Assembly (NCBI RefSeq): GCF_041262565.1
Contig: NZ_JBGCCJ010000001.1
Coordinates: 3,782,001-3,846,000 of the forward strand
Reading direction: 5' to 3'
Source: Leifsonia sp. EB41
GTDB lineage: Bacteria > Actinomycetota > Actinomycetes > Actinomycetales > Microbacteriaceae
Length of the DNA stretch: 64,000 nt
Below are positions 29,842 through 38,134 of this stretch, one piece after another; position 1 is the stretch's first letter, and every line of letters starts with the position of its first letter. Position numbers and translations under genes: made by a program. The notes beneath the pieces are model-generated. The model did no database searches, was not told the origin of the DNA, and was given only the letters and a program-made list of their open reading frames with translations.

Positions 29842-30782
29842 GGGTGTTCGGCTCCGTCGCGGAGATCCCGGACGGCTTCGGGCCGAGCGCGGTCACGATC
29901 GGCAAGTTCGACGGCGTGCACACCGGCCACCGCGCGGTGATCGAGCGGCTGCGAACGGTCGCAGCCGAGCGCGGGCTGACCGCGGCGGTCATCACCTTCG
30001 ACCGGAACCCGCTGGAGCTGCTCGCGCCCGACAAATGCCCGGCGTCGCTGGTGAGCAACCGGCAGAAGCTGGAGCTGCTGGCCGAGACCGGGATCGACGC
30101 GACACTCATGGTCGCGTTCGACCGCGCGCTCGCGGACCTGCCTCCGGAGGAGTTCGTCCGCCACATCCTCGTCGACCGGCTGCACGCCGCCGCCGTGCTG
30201 ATCGGCAGCGACTTCCGCTTCGGCGCGCGCGGGGCCGGCGACGTGACGCTGCTGCGCGAGCTGGGCGAGCGCTACGGCTTCACCGTCGAGCTGATCGACG
30301 ACGTGCGGCCGGAGCACGGCCGCCGGGTGTCCTCCACCTGGATCAGGGAGCTGCTGGCCGCCGGTGACGTCGGCCATGCCGCCGAGCTGCTCGGCTCGGT
30401 CCCGACCGTGCGCGGGATCGTCGTCCACGGTGCGGCGCGCGGACGCGAGCTCGGCTTCCCGACCGCGAACCTGTCGCCGGAGTCGGAGGGCCTCATCCCG
30501 GCGGACGGCGTCTACGCGGGCTGGCTGACCGACGACGACGGCACCCGTTATCCCGCCGCCATCTCGGTCGGCAACAACCCGACCTTCGAGGGCGTGCCGC
30601 AGAAGCAGGTGGAGGCCTACGTGCTCGACCGAGAGCTCGACCTCTACGGCCACACGGTCGACGTGGCGTTCTCCGAGCGCATCCGCGGCATGGTCGCGTA
30701 CGCCGGGATCGAGCCGCTGATCGCGCAGATCGCCGCGGACGTGGAGCAGGCCCGTCGCATCCTGACGGTCGAGCCCGCGTGA
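29838..30782 (+). CDS. ribF: Bifunctional riboflavin kinase/FAD synthetase
   Basis: 314 residues. N-terminal FMN adenylyltransferase domain with TIGKFDGVHTGHRAVI and the ISSTWIRELL-type motif (VSSTWIREL); C-terminal riboflavin kinase domain with GRELGFPTANL and ISVGNNPTF. Makes FMN and FAD. The GTG at 29838 overlaps the preceding stop; the gene is in turn overlapped by the MFS gene at 30779. Confidence 0.96.
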   Translation: MRVFGSVAEIPDGFGPSAVTIGKFDGVHTGHRAVIERLRTVAAERGLTAAVITFDRNPLELLAPDKCPASLVSNRQKLELLAETGIDATLMVAFDRALADLPPEEFVRHILVDRLHAAAVLIGSDFRFGARGAGDVTLLRELGERYGFTVELIDDVRPEHGRRVSSTWIRELLAAGDVGHAAELLGSVPTVRGIVVHGAARGRELGFPTANLSPESEGLIPADGVYAGWLTDDDGTRYPAAISVGNNPTFEGVPQKQVEAYVLDRELDLYGHTVDVAFSERIRGMVAYAGIEPLIAQIAADVEQARRILTVEPA

Positions 30783-32017
30783 GCGAGGCCACCCCCGACA
30801 TCGCCTCCTCGGCCGCGGCGCCGAGACCGCTCTGGCAGGGCAGGACGGTCGCGCTGCTCGGCATCCTGCTGGTCGCGGCGAACCTGCGCACGGCGGTCGC
30901 CGCACTGTCGCCGATCTTCGCGGAGATCCGGGTCGAGTTCCCGGTGTCGAGCGTGGGAGTCGGGCTGCTCGGGATGCTGCCGCCGGTCTGCTTCGCGCTG
31001 TTCGGGCTCCTGGCGCCGGCGTTCACCCGGCGGGTGTCGCTGGAAGCGGTGCTGCTGATCGCCCTCGGCGTGATGCTGGCCGGGCACCTCCTGCGCGCGA
31101 CGGCCGGGTCGTTCGTCATGCTCGCGGTCGGGTCGGCGGTCACCTTCGCCGGGATGGGCGTCGGCAACGTGCTGCTGCCCCCGCTGGTGAAGCGCTACTT
31201 CCCCGACCGGATCGGCCTGGTGACGGCGCTCTACGCGACCGTGATGTCGGTCAGCACCCTGCTTCCGCCGCTGGTCGCCGTGCCGGTCGCGGACGCCGCC
31301 GGCTGGCACGTGTCGGTCGGGATGTGGGCGCTGGTCAGCGTGCTGGCGATCGTGCCGTGGCTGCGCATCCTGATCACCCACCGGCCGGCGCATCCCGCGC
31401 ACGACGTGGAGGTCGAGGGGACCGACCATTCGATGGCCCGCCGGATCTGGCGCTCCGGACTGGCCTGGGCGATGGCGGTGGTGTTCGCGGTGTCGAGCCT
31501 CAACGCGTACGCGATGTTCGCGTGGCTGCCGCAGCTCGTGCACGACGTCGCGGGGACGCCGCCGGCGGAGGCGGGCGCGCTGCTGTCGATCTATGCGGGC
31601 ATGGGCATCCCGGCCGGCCTGCTGGTCCCGCTGCTCGCCGCGCGGATGAAGAACGTCTCGCTGCTGATCTACGCGGGCGTCGCGTTCTTCATCGCAGGCT
31701 ACGCCGGGCTGGTGTTCGCCCCGGCGACGGCGACCTGGCTGTGGGTCGCGTTCGCCGGCCTCGGCCCGCTGCTGTTCCCGCTGAGTCTCGTGCTGATCAA
31801 CGTGCGCACGCGCACCCACGCGGGCTCGGTCGCGCTGAGCGGCTTCACGCAGGGCCTCGGTTACACCCTCGGCGCCCTCGGCCCGCTGGTGGTCGGCATC
31901 CTGCACCAGACGACGGGCGGCTGGACCGTACCGCTCGTGGTCCTCACCGCGACGGCGCTCGCCGCCGCAGCGGCCGGCGCCGTCGTCGCCCGCCCCGTCC
32001 CCCTCGAAGACCGCTAG
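30779..32017 (+). CDS. MFS transporter, CynX/NimT-like
   Basis: 412 residues, 12 predicted helices. Entry segment LLVAANLRTAVAALSPIF is typical of the CynX/NimT (cyanate/2-nitroimidazole) subfamily. Substrate cannot be inferred. GTG start overlaps the ribF stop; its end overlaps the end of the convergent ROK kinase by 4 bases. Confidence 0.85.
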   Translation: MSEATPDIASSAAAPRPLWQGRTVALLGILLVAANLRTAVAALSPIFAEIRVEFPVSSVGVGLLGMLPPVCFALFGLLAPAFTRRVSLEAVLLIALGVMLAGHLLRATAGSFVMLAVGSAVTFAGMGVGNVLLPPLVKRYFPDRIGLVTALYATVMSVSTLLPPLVAVPVADAAGWHVSVGMWALVSVLAIVPWLRILITHRPAHPAHDVEVEGTDHSMARRIWRSGLAWAMAVVFAVSSLNAYAMFAWLPQLVHDVAGTPPAEAGALLSIYAGMGIPAGLLVPLLAARMKNVSLLIYAGVAFFIAGYAGLVFAPATATWLWVAFAGLGPLLFPLSLVLINVRTRTHAGSVALSGFTQGLGYTLGALGPLVVGILHQTTGGWTVPLVVLTATALAAAAAGAVVARPVPLEDR

Positions 32018-32973
32018 TCGCGGGGGTTCGCCGGCAGCATCGCGCAGCGGTGGATGAGGGCGGCGGCGCCGATGAGGGGGCCCTCGGAGGAGAGCGCGCT
32101 CGGGACGATGCGGACCTTGCGCACGAACGGGAAGTAGTGCGCCTCGATCACCGCGCGCATGTGCGTGAAGAGGTCGGGGGTGGAGTGCGAGAAGCCGCCG
32201 CCGATCGCGACCAGCTCCAGGTCGAGCAGCGCCGTCGCGGAGGCGATGGCGTGGCCGACGGCGCGGCCGGTGCGGGTGATCGCGGCGACGGCGACCTCGT
32301 CGCCCGCGGCGTACGCTGCGGCCAGCTCCTCGCCCGTCTCGCCGGCGAAGCCCTGGCGGCGCGCCCACGCGACGGTATGCGGGCCGGAGGCGATGGCCTC
32401 CAGCGCGTAGGGCGCGCCGAAGGTGTCCTCACCCCTGGTGTCGCCCACCTCCACGTGGCCGATGTGCCCCGCGTTGCCGGTCGGGCCGGTGATGACCCGG
32501 CCGTCGACGATCAGGCCGCCGCCGATGCCGGTCGAGATGACCATGCCCATGACGTTGTCGACGCCCTGCGCCGCGCCCACCCAGTGCTCGGCCATCGTGA
32601 TCGCCACGCCGTCCATCTCCAGCGTCACCGGCACGTCGAGTCCGGCGGAGGCCGCTACGGAGCCGATGAAGTCGCGGAGCGGGTAGTCGCGCCAGTCCGG
32701 CACGTTCAGGGGTGAGACGAGGCCGCGCTTGCGGTCGATCGGGCCGGCGCAGCCGATGCCGACGCCGACGATCGTCGCGTCGCTCGGGAGCGCGGCGAGG
32801 GTGTCGCGCACGACACCGCCGACCGAGGCCTCCAGGTCGGCGATCGTCGCCGTGCGGCCGGTCGGGAGGCGGTGGCGGGAGCCGGGGAGGAGGACGCCGT
32901 CCGCGTCCACGAGGGCGGCTTCGACCTTGGTTCCGCCGAAGTCGACGGCGAGTGCGAGGTGAGTGGCAGACAC
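32014..32973 (-). CDS. ROK family sugar kinase (glucokinase-like)
   Basis: 319 residues. Phosphate-1 motif LAVDFGGTKVEAAL, catalytic Asp in LEMDGVAITMAEHW, phosphate-2 STGIGGGLIVDG and GNAGHIGH. The usual ROK zinc motif CxCGxxGC is replaced by EDTFGAPYALEAIASG, so no zinc site. Probably phosphorylates a hexose or related sugar. GTG start with TATCGT ending 6 bases upstream (leaderless); divergent from the SorC-type regulator. Confidence 0.85.
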   Translation of the reverse strand: MSATHLALAVDFGGTKVEAALVDADGVLLPGSRHRLPTGRTATIADLEASVGGVVRDTLAALPSDATIVGVGIGCAGPIDRKRGLVSPLNVPDWRDYPLRDFIGSVAASAGLDVPVTLEMDGVAITMAEHWVGAAQGVDNVMGMVISTGIGGGLIVDGRVITGPTGNAGHIGHVEVGDTRGEDTFGAPYALEAIASGPHTVAWARRQGFAGETGEELAAAYAAGDEVAVAAITRTGRAVGHAIASATALLDLELVAIGGGFSHSTPDLFTHMRAVIEAHYFPFVRKVRIVPSALSSEGPLIGAAALIHRCAMLPANPRD

Positions 32974-33053
32974 GAGCCAACGATAAACGAAACCGGGTCT
33001 GCTCATTTGAGCGTTAAGCGCGCAACCGTTGCACACCGATTTATGCTGGACGC
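32974..33053. promoter_or_regulatory. Divergent promoter region, ROK kinase / SorC regulator
   Basis: Minus-strand -10 TATCGT (32980-32985) for the kinase and plus-strand -10 TATGCT (33042-33047) for the regulator. Two small perfect inverted repeats lie between: GCTCATTTGAGC (33001-33012) and GCAACCGTTGC (33022-33032), candidate operators. Confidence 0.45.
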
Positions 33054-34025
33054 GTGGCCCTGAACGATACCGACGAGATCCTCGCCGTCAAAGCCGCAGA
33101 GCTGTACTACGAAGCCGGTAAGACCCAGGACGAGATCGGCGTCGCCCTCAACGTCTCCCGGTGGAAGGTCGGCCGGCTCCTGGTGGCGGCGCGCGAGCAC
33201 GGCTTCGTGCGCATCGAGATCGTGCACCCGAGCGCCAGGAAGTTCTCGCTGGAGCGCGAGCTGTGCGGCTTCTACGGCCTCGTGGACGCTGTCGTCGTCC
33301 CCTCCGCCGACTCCGACGCCGACTCGCAGGCCCGCGTCGCGCAGGCCGCTGCCGACTACCTCACGACCCTGCGCCCGGTCCCGCGCACCCTCGGGGTGAG
33401 CTGGGGCCGCACCCTGCACGCCGTCGCCGCGCGGCTGCGTCCGGGCTGGGCGGTCGGCGTGAACCCCGTCCAGATCAACGGCAGCGTGTCGAGCACCCGG
33501 CAGGCCACGGCCGCGGCGGACACCGCGGTGGTGATGGCCCGCAAGGCCCAGGGCACCGCGACGCTGCTCCCGAGCCCGGCGATCTTCGAGCACGCGGCCA
33601 CCCGCCGCGCGATCGAGGCCGACCGTTCCGTCCAATCCGTGCTGGAGCTGGCGCGCGGCGCGAACGCGTACCTGTTCAGCGCAGGCGTGGTCGACACCAG
33701 CTCGGTCCACGTCGACTCCGGTTACCTGTCCCCCGAGGACGTGCTCGCACTGGCCGAGAAGGGCGCCGTCGGCGACGTGGTCGGGCGCTTCATCAACGAC
33801 GAGGGCCAGGTCGCCGACCCCGAGCTGGACAGCCGCACGCTCGGCCTCACCCTTGACGAGCTCCGCAACGCGGGCACCTCCATCGCCGTCATCGCGGGGG
33901 AGGCCAAGCACGGCATCGCCCACGCGGTCGTCGCCAGCGGGCTGTGCACCACGCTGATCACCGACGAGTCGACCGCCAACGACCTCCTCGGCCGCGCGCC
34001 GAACTTGAGAAAGCAGACGTCATGA
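33054..34025 (+). CDS. SorC/DeoR-type sugar-binding transcriptional regulator
   Basis: 323 residues. N-terminal HTH (AAELYYEAGKTQDEIGVALN, VSRWKVGRLL), then a SorC sugar-phosphate-binding domain (LGVSWGRTLHAVA, DVVGRFINDEGQ). This is the class of B. subtilis DeoR, which senses deoxyribose-5-phosphate; the downstream deoC strongly supports that role here. GTG start with TATGCT ending 6 bases upstream; its stop overlaps deoC. Confidence 0.9.
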   Translation: MALNDTDEILAVKAAELYYEAGKTQDEIGVALNVSRWKVGRLLVAAREHGFVRIEIVHPSARKFSLERELCGFYGLVDAVVVPSADSDADSQARVAQAAADYLTTLRPVPRTLGVSWGRTLHAVAARLRPGWAVGVNPVQINGSVSSTRQATAAADTAVVMARKAQGTATLLPSPAIFEHAATRRAIEADRSVQSVLELARGANAYLFSAGVVDTSSVHVDSGYLSPEDVLALAEKGAVGDVVGRFINDEGQVADPELDSRTLGLTLDELRNAGTSIAVIAGEAKHGIAHAVVASGLCTTLITDESTANDLLGRAPNLRKQTS

Positions 34026-35062
34026 CCATCGAAACGACACCGCCCGTGCGCACGCTCGCGCCGGCGGCCCGCGCCGTCGAGGTGCTGGGCGGCGACCTCA
34101 CCGAGGGCTCGCTCCGGCGCTACCTCGGCGGCATCCCCGGCGTGGACGCCGTGGGGCTGGAGCAGCGCGCCGCCGGGCTCGGCACCCGCTCCATCAAGAC
34201 CACCAGCAAGGCCTGGGCGCTCGACAAGATCATCGAGCTGATCGACCTGACCACCCTGGAGGGCGCCGACACGCCCGGCAAGGTGCGCTCGCTCGTCGCC
34301 AAGGCGCTCACGCCCGACCCGAGCGACCTGACCGCCCCGCGCCCCGCCGCGGTGTGCGTGTACGGCGACATGGTGCCGTACGCGGTGCAGGCGCTCGGCG
34401 CCTCCCACGCCGGCCGGGTGCTCCGCGAGACCGGGCAGCACGGCGGCATCAACGTCGCCGCCGTCGCCACCGCCTTCCCGAGCGGCCGCGCCTCCCTCCC
34501 GGTCAAGCTCGCCGACACCGCCGACGCGGTGGCGGCCGGCGCGGACGAGATCGACATGGTCATCGACCGCGGCGCGTTCCTCTCCGGCCGCTACGGCCTC
34601 GTGTTCGACGAGATCGTGGCCGTCAAGGAGGCTTGCCGCCGGGACGACGGCAGCTACGCCCACCTCAAGGTCATCCTGGAGACCGGCGAGCTGAACACCT
34701 ACGACAACGTGCGCCGCGCGTCCTGGTTGAGCATCCTCGCCGGCGCGGACTTCATCAAGACCTCCACCGGCAAGGTGTCGCCCGCCGCGACCCTCCCGGT
34801 CACGCTGCTGATGCTGGAGGTCGTGCGCGACTGGCACAACCTGACCGGCGAGGAGATCGGCGTGAAGCCGGCAGGCGGCATCCGCTCCTCGAAGGACGCC
34901 ATCAAGTACCTCGTGACGGTCGCCGAGACCGTGGGCGAGCGCTGGCTGCAGCCGCACCTGTTCCGGTTCGGCGCCTCCAGCCTCCTCAACGACGTGCTGC
35001 TGCAGCGCCAGAAGCTGAGCACCGGACACTACTCCGGCGCCGACTACGTGACGATCGACTGA
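34022..35062 (+). CDS. deoC: Deoxyribose-phosphate aldolase
   Basis: 346 residues, TIM barrel. Schiff-base lysine in ADFIKTSTGK, with the second lysine in GVKPAGGIRS; also EIDMVIDRGAFLSG. Longer than the 220-260 residue bacterial type because of an N-terminal helical extension, as in the eukaryote-like DERA class. It splits deoxyribose-5-P to glyceraldehyde-3-P and acetaldehyde, the latter a substrate for the following ALDH. Confidence 0.95.
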   Translation: MTIETTPPVRTLAPAARAVEVLGGDLTEGSLRRYLGGIPGVDAVGLEQRAAGLGTRSIKTTSKAWALDKIIELIDLTTLEGADTPGKVRSLVAKALTPDPSDLTAPRPAAVCVYGDMVPYAVQALGASHAGRVLRETGQHGGINVAAVATAFPSGRASLPVKLADTADAVAAGADEIDMVIDRGAFLSGRYGLVFDEIVAVKEACRRDDGSYAHLKVILETGELNTYDNVRRASWLSILAGADFIKTSTGKVSPAATLPVTLLMLEVVRDWHNLTGEEIGVKPAGGIRSSKDAIKYLVTVAETVGERWLQPHLFRFGASSLLNDVLLQRQKLSTGHYSGADYVTID

Positions 35063-35079
35063 GACGGGACGACAACACC

Positions 35080-36612
35080 ATGAGCTTCCTCGAGTACGCC
35101 CCGGCCCCCGAGTCGCGCGCGATCCTCAACCTGCGCGACCAGTACGGGCTCTTCATCGACGGCGAGTTCGTCGACGGCCACGGAACGCCGTTCCAGACCA
35201 TCTCCCCGGCGACGGAGGAGCGGATCGCGACCATCGCGACCGCCGACTCCGCCGATGTCGACCGCGCCGTCGTCGCTGCCCGCCGCGCCTACGACCGGGT
35301 CTGGTCGCGGATGAGCGGCAGCGACCGCGGCAAGTACCTCTTCCGTATCGCCCGCCTCATCCAGGAGCGCGCCCGCGAGCTGGCCGTGGCCGAGAGCCTC
35401 GACAACGGCAAGCCGATCAAGGAGAGCCGCGACGTCGACGTGCCCCTGGTCGCCGCTTGGTTCTTCTACTACGCCGGCTGGGCCGACAAGCTGGAGCACG
35501 CCGGCCTCGGCCCCGCGCCCCGCGCCCTCGGCGTCGCCGCCCAGGTCATCCCGTGGAACTTCCCGCTGCTCATGCTGGCGTGGAAGATCGCGCCGGCCCT
35601 CGCGGCGGGCAACACGGTCGTCCTGAAGCCCGCGGAGACCACCCCGCTGACCGCGCTGCTGTTCGCCGAGATCGTGCAGCAGGCCGACCTCCCGGCCGGC
35701 GTCGTCAACATCGTCACCGGCGCGGGCGAGACCGGCCGCGAGCTGGTGTCGCACCCGGACGTCAACAAGGTCGCCTTCACGGGCTCCACCGCCGTGGGCC
35801 GCGAGATCGCGCGCTCGGTGGCCGGCACCGACAAGAAGCTGACCCTGGAGCTCGGCGGCAAGGCCGCGAACATCGTCTTCGACGACGCGCCGATCGACCA
35901 GGCCATCGAGGGCATCGTCAACGGCATCTTCTTCAACCAGGGCCACGTCTGCTGCGCGGGCAGCCGCCTGCTGGTGCAGGAGAGCATCCACGACGAGGTG
36001 GTGGACCGCCTGAAGCGCCGGCTCTCCACGCTGCGCCTCGGCGACCCGCTCGACAAGAACACCGACATCGGTGCGATCAACAGTGCCGAGCAGCTCCAGC
36101 GCATCCGCGAGCTCTCCGACATCGGGGAGGCCGAGGGCGCCGACCGCTGGACGGCCGAGTGCGCGATCCCGGAGAACGGCTTCTGGTTCGCCCCGACGAT
36201 CTTCGACAACGTGTCGACCAGCCACCGGATCGCCCGCGAGGAGATCTTCGGGCCGGTGCTGTCGGTGCTGACGTTCCGCACCCCGGCGGAGGCCATCGCC
36301 AAGGCGAACAACACGCCGTACGGCCTCTCCGCCGGCATCTGGACCGACAAGGGCAGCCGCATCCTGGCCGTCGCCGACCAGCTCCGCGCCGGCGTCGTCT
36401 GGGCGAACACCTTCAACCGGTTCGACCCGGCCAGCCCGTTCGGCGGCTACAAGGAGTCCGGCTACGGCCGCGAGGGCGGCAGGAACGGCCTCGGCGCGTA
36501 CCTGGTGCCCGGCCGGTCGGTGCAGGCCGCGCGCCCCGCGGTCACCGCATCCTCATCCCGGCCCGCCCGGGCCTCCACCCGCACCACGACCCGCAAGGGA
36601 GCGACGAAATGA
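35080..36612 (+). CDS. Aldehyde dehydrogenase (likely acetaldehyde from DeoC)
   Basis: 510 residues. Complete ALDH: NAD-binding Rossmann with FTGSTAVGREIA, general base Glu in LELGGKAAN, catalytic Cys in GHVCCAGS, and the PFGGYKESGYGREGG C-terminal motif. A Ser/Arg/Thr-rich tail of about 25 residues follows. Third gene of the deoR-deoC-aldh-aldh operon; it overlaps the next gene by 4 bases. Confidence 0.95.
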   Translation: MSFLEYAPAPESRAILNLRDQYGLFIDGEFVDGHGTPFQTISPATEERIATIATADSADVDRAVVAARRAYDRVWSRMSGSDRGKYLFRIARLIQERARELAVAESLDNGKPIKESRDVDVPLVAAWFFYYAGWADKLEHAGLGPAPRALGVAAQVIPWNFPLLMLAWKIAPALAAGNTVVLKPAETTPLTALLFAEIVQQADLPAGVVNIVTGAGETGRELVSHPDVNKVAFTGSTAVGREIARSVAGTDKKLTLELGGKAANIVFDDAPIDQAIEGIVNGIFFNQGHVCCAGSRLLVQESIHDEVVDRLKRRLSTLRLGDPLDKNTDIGAINSAEQLQRIRELSDIGEAEGADRWTAECAIPENGFWFAPTIFDNVSTSHRIAREEIFGPVLSVLTFRTPAEAIAKANNTPYGLSAGIWTDKGSRILAVADQLRAGVVWANTFNRFDPASPFGGYKESGYGREGGRNGLGAYLVPGRSVQAARPAVTASSSRPARASTRTTTRKGATK

Positions 36613-37469
36613 GCCGCCTGGCCGTGCCGAAGACCTACAAGCTCTACATCGGCGGGAAGTTCCCGCGCTCCGAGTCCGGCCGCACCTACGAGGTCGTCTC
36701 CGCGAAGGGCGGGTTCCTGGCGAACGCCGCGAAGGCTTCCCGCAAGGACGCCCGCGACGCCGTCGTGGCCGCGCGCGGTGCGGTCTCCGGCTGGGCCGGC
36801 GCGACCGCCTACAACCGCGGCCAGGTGCTGTACCGGATCGCCGAGCTGATGGAGGGCCGCCGAGCCCAGTTCATCGACGAGATCCAGAACGCCGAGGGTG
36901 TCTCCGCGGCCGTCGCCGGCGCGCAGGTGGACGAAGCCATCGACCGCTGGGTCTGGTACGCCGGCTGGGCCGACAAGTTCGCCCAGGTGGCGGGCAACGC
37001 CAACCCGGTCGCCGGCCCGTACTTCAACATCTCGGTGCCGGAGCCCACCGGCGTCGTCGCGATCGTGGCCCCGCAGGACTCGAGCCTGCTCGGCTTCGTC
37101 AGCGCGATCGCCCCGGCGCTGGTCGCCGGCAACACGGTCGTCGTCGTGGCGAGCGAGCGGTTCCCGCTGTCGGCCATCAGCCTGAGCGAGGTGCTCGCGA
37201 CGAGCGACGTGCCGGGCGGCGTGGTCAACATCCTCACCGGCTCGCCGGCGGAGATCGCGCCCTGGCTGGCCTCGCACGCCGACGTCAACGCGCTCGACCT
37301 GGTCGGCGCCGGAGCGCTGGAATGGGTGGACCTGCAGATCGCCGCGGCGGACACGCTCAAGCGCGTCCTGGCCCCGGAGAACGGCCCGGACGCCGCCGCC
37401 CCATCGCTCGACCGCATCGCGTTCTTCACCGAGACGAAGACGGTCTGGCACACCAAGTCGCTCCTTTAG
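36609..37469 (+). CDS. Half-length aldehyde dehydrogenase homologue without catalytic cysteine
   Basis: 286 residues. N-terminal ALDH fold is clear (TYKLYIGGKFPRSESGRTY, VVAPQDSSLL-like IVAPQDSSLLGFVS, GNTVVVVASERFPL), but where the FTGS and LELGG motifs should follow it reads NALDLVGAGALEWVDLQ and then ends. There is no GQxC nucleophile region. The frame is intact and well spaced, and I recall similar short homologues in the same place in other actinobacteria, so it is unlikely to be a fresh pseudogene. A structural or regulatory partner of the full ALDH is the simplest inference. Confidence 0.8.
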   Translation: MSRLAVPKTYKLYIGGKFPRSESGRTYEVVSAKGGFLANAAKASRKDARDAVVAARGAVSGWAGATAYNRGQVLYRIAELMEGRRAQFIDEIQNAEGVSAAVAGAQVDEAIDRWVWYAGWADKFAQVAGNANPVAGPYFNISVPEPTGVVAIVAPQDSSLLGFVSAIAPALVAGNTVVVVASERFPLSAISLSEVLATSDVPGGVVNILTGSPAEIAPWLASHADVNALDLVGAGALEWVDLQIAAADTLKRVLAPENGPDAAAPSLDRIAFFTETKTVWHTKSLL

Positions 37470-37489
37470 AGTCGCCTGAGGCGCTCTTC
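37468..37489 (+). terminator. Probable terminator of the deo operon
   Basis: Hairpin AGAG-(T)-CGCC / TGA / GGCG-CTCT at 37468-37487 with one bulge, starting inside the stop codon and followed by TTCCC. Weak T-run. Confidence 0.4.
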
Positions 37490-37521
37490 CCGCCTCCCTC
37501 GTTCTGAGAGAGGATGGGAGG

Positions 37522-38115
37522 ATGAGCGACGGGTGGGGATCTGGGCACGGCACTCTCGTCCTGGTCGGCGACAGCCTGACCCAAGGCGGTGACTGGGACG
37601 CCTGGATGCCCGGCGAGGAGGTCCTCAACCTCGGAGTCGCGGGTGACACGTCCGACGATGTGGTGGCCCGCCTGGACGTCGTGGTGGAGGCCCGTCCGGC
37701 GCTGATCGCGCTCCTCATCGGGACCAACGACCTGGCCTGGCGCCGCTCGGTCGAACACGTCGTCCGCAACGTCGAGACCATCCTGGTCACCCTCCGCAAG
37801 GAGCTGCCGGAGGTGCGCATCCTGGTGCAGTCGGTGATGCCGCGCGGCCACGAGTTCGCCGACCAGATCCGTGACATCAACCGCCACCTGTGGCAGTTCG
37901 CCCCCACCGTCCACGCCGCCTGGCTCGACCTCTGGCCCGCGATGGCGCTGGAGGACGGCGAGCTGAACCCCGCCTACACGGACGACCGCCTCCACCTCAA
38001 CGCGGAGGGCTACCGGGCGTGGCTGGGGGAGCTGGTGCCCGGGCTGGAGCGCGCGCGGCAGCTTCCGCCGAACAGCCGGGCGATCCAGTTGCCGGATCTG
38101 GGCGGGGCGGCGTAG
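37522..38115 (+). CDS. SGNH/GDSL-family hydrolase
   Basis: 197 residues. Block I GDSLT with nucleophile S18, block II Gly in LNLGVAGDTSDDV, block III GTNDLAW, block V DDRLHLNAEGY with catalytic Asp/His. No signal peptide, so a cytoplasmic esterase/lipase or acylhydrolase. AGAGG ribosome-binding site about 10 bases upstream. Convergent with the M20 peptidase gene. Confidence 0.9.
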   Translation: MSDGWGSGHGTLVLVGDSLTQGGDWDAWMPGEEVLNLGVAGDTSDDVVARLDVVVEARPALIALLIGTNDLAWRRSVEHVVRNVETILVTLRKELPEVRILVQSVMPRGHEFADQIRDINRHLWQFAPTVHAAWLDLWPAMALEDGELNPAYTDDRLHLNAEGYRAWLGELVPGLERARQLPPNSRAIQLPDLGGAA

Positions 38116-38134
38116 CGGGAGGCCTACCTCCCGC
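38115..38134. terminator. Bidirectional hairpin at a convergent gene junction
   Basis: Perfect 8-4-8 inverted repeat GCGGGAGG-CCTA-CCTCCCGC that overlaps the last base of the SGNH stop and the M20 stop (38124-38126). Confidence 0.55.

Noticed and set aside
36609-37469. ALDH pseudogene
   Set aside because: Frame, codon usage and 4-base overlap are intact, with a terminator-like hairpin right at the stop; better read as a conserved short homologue.
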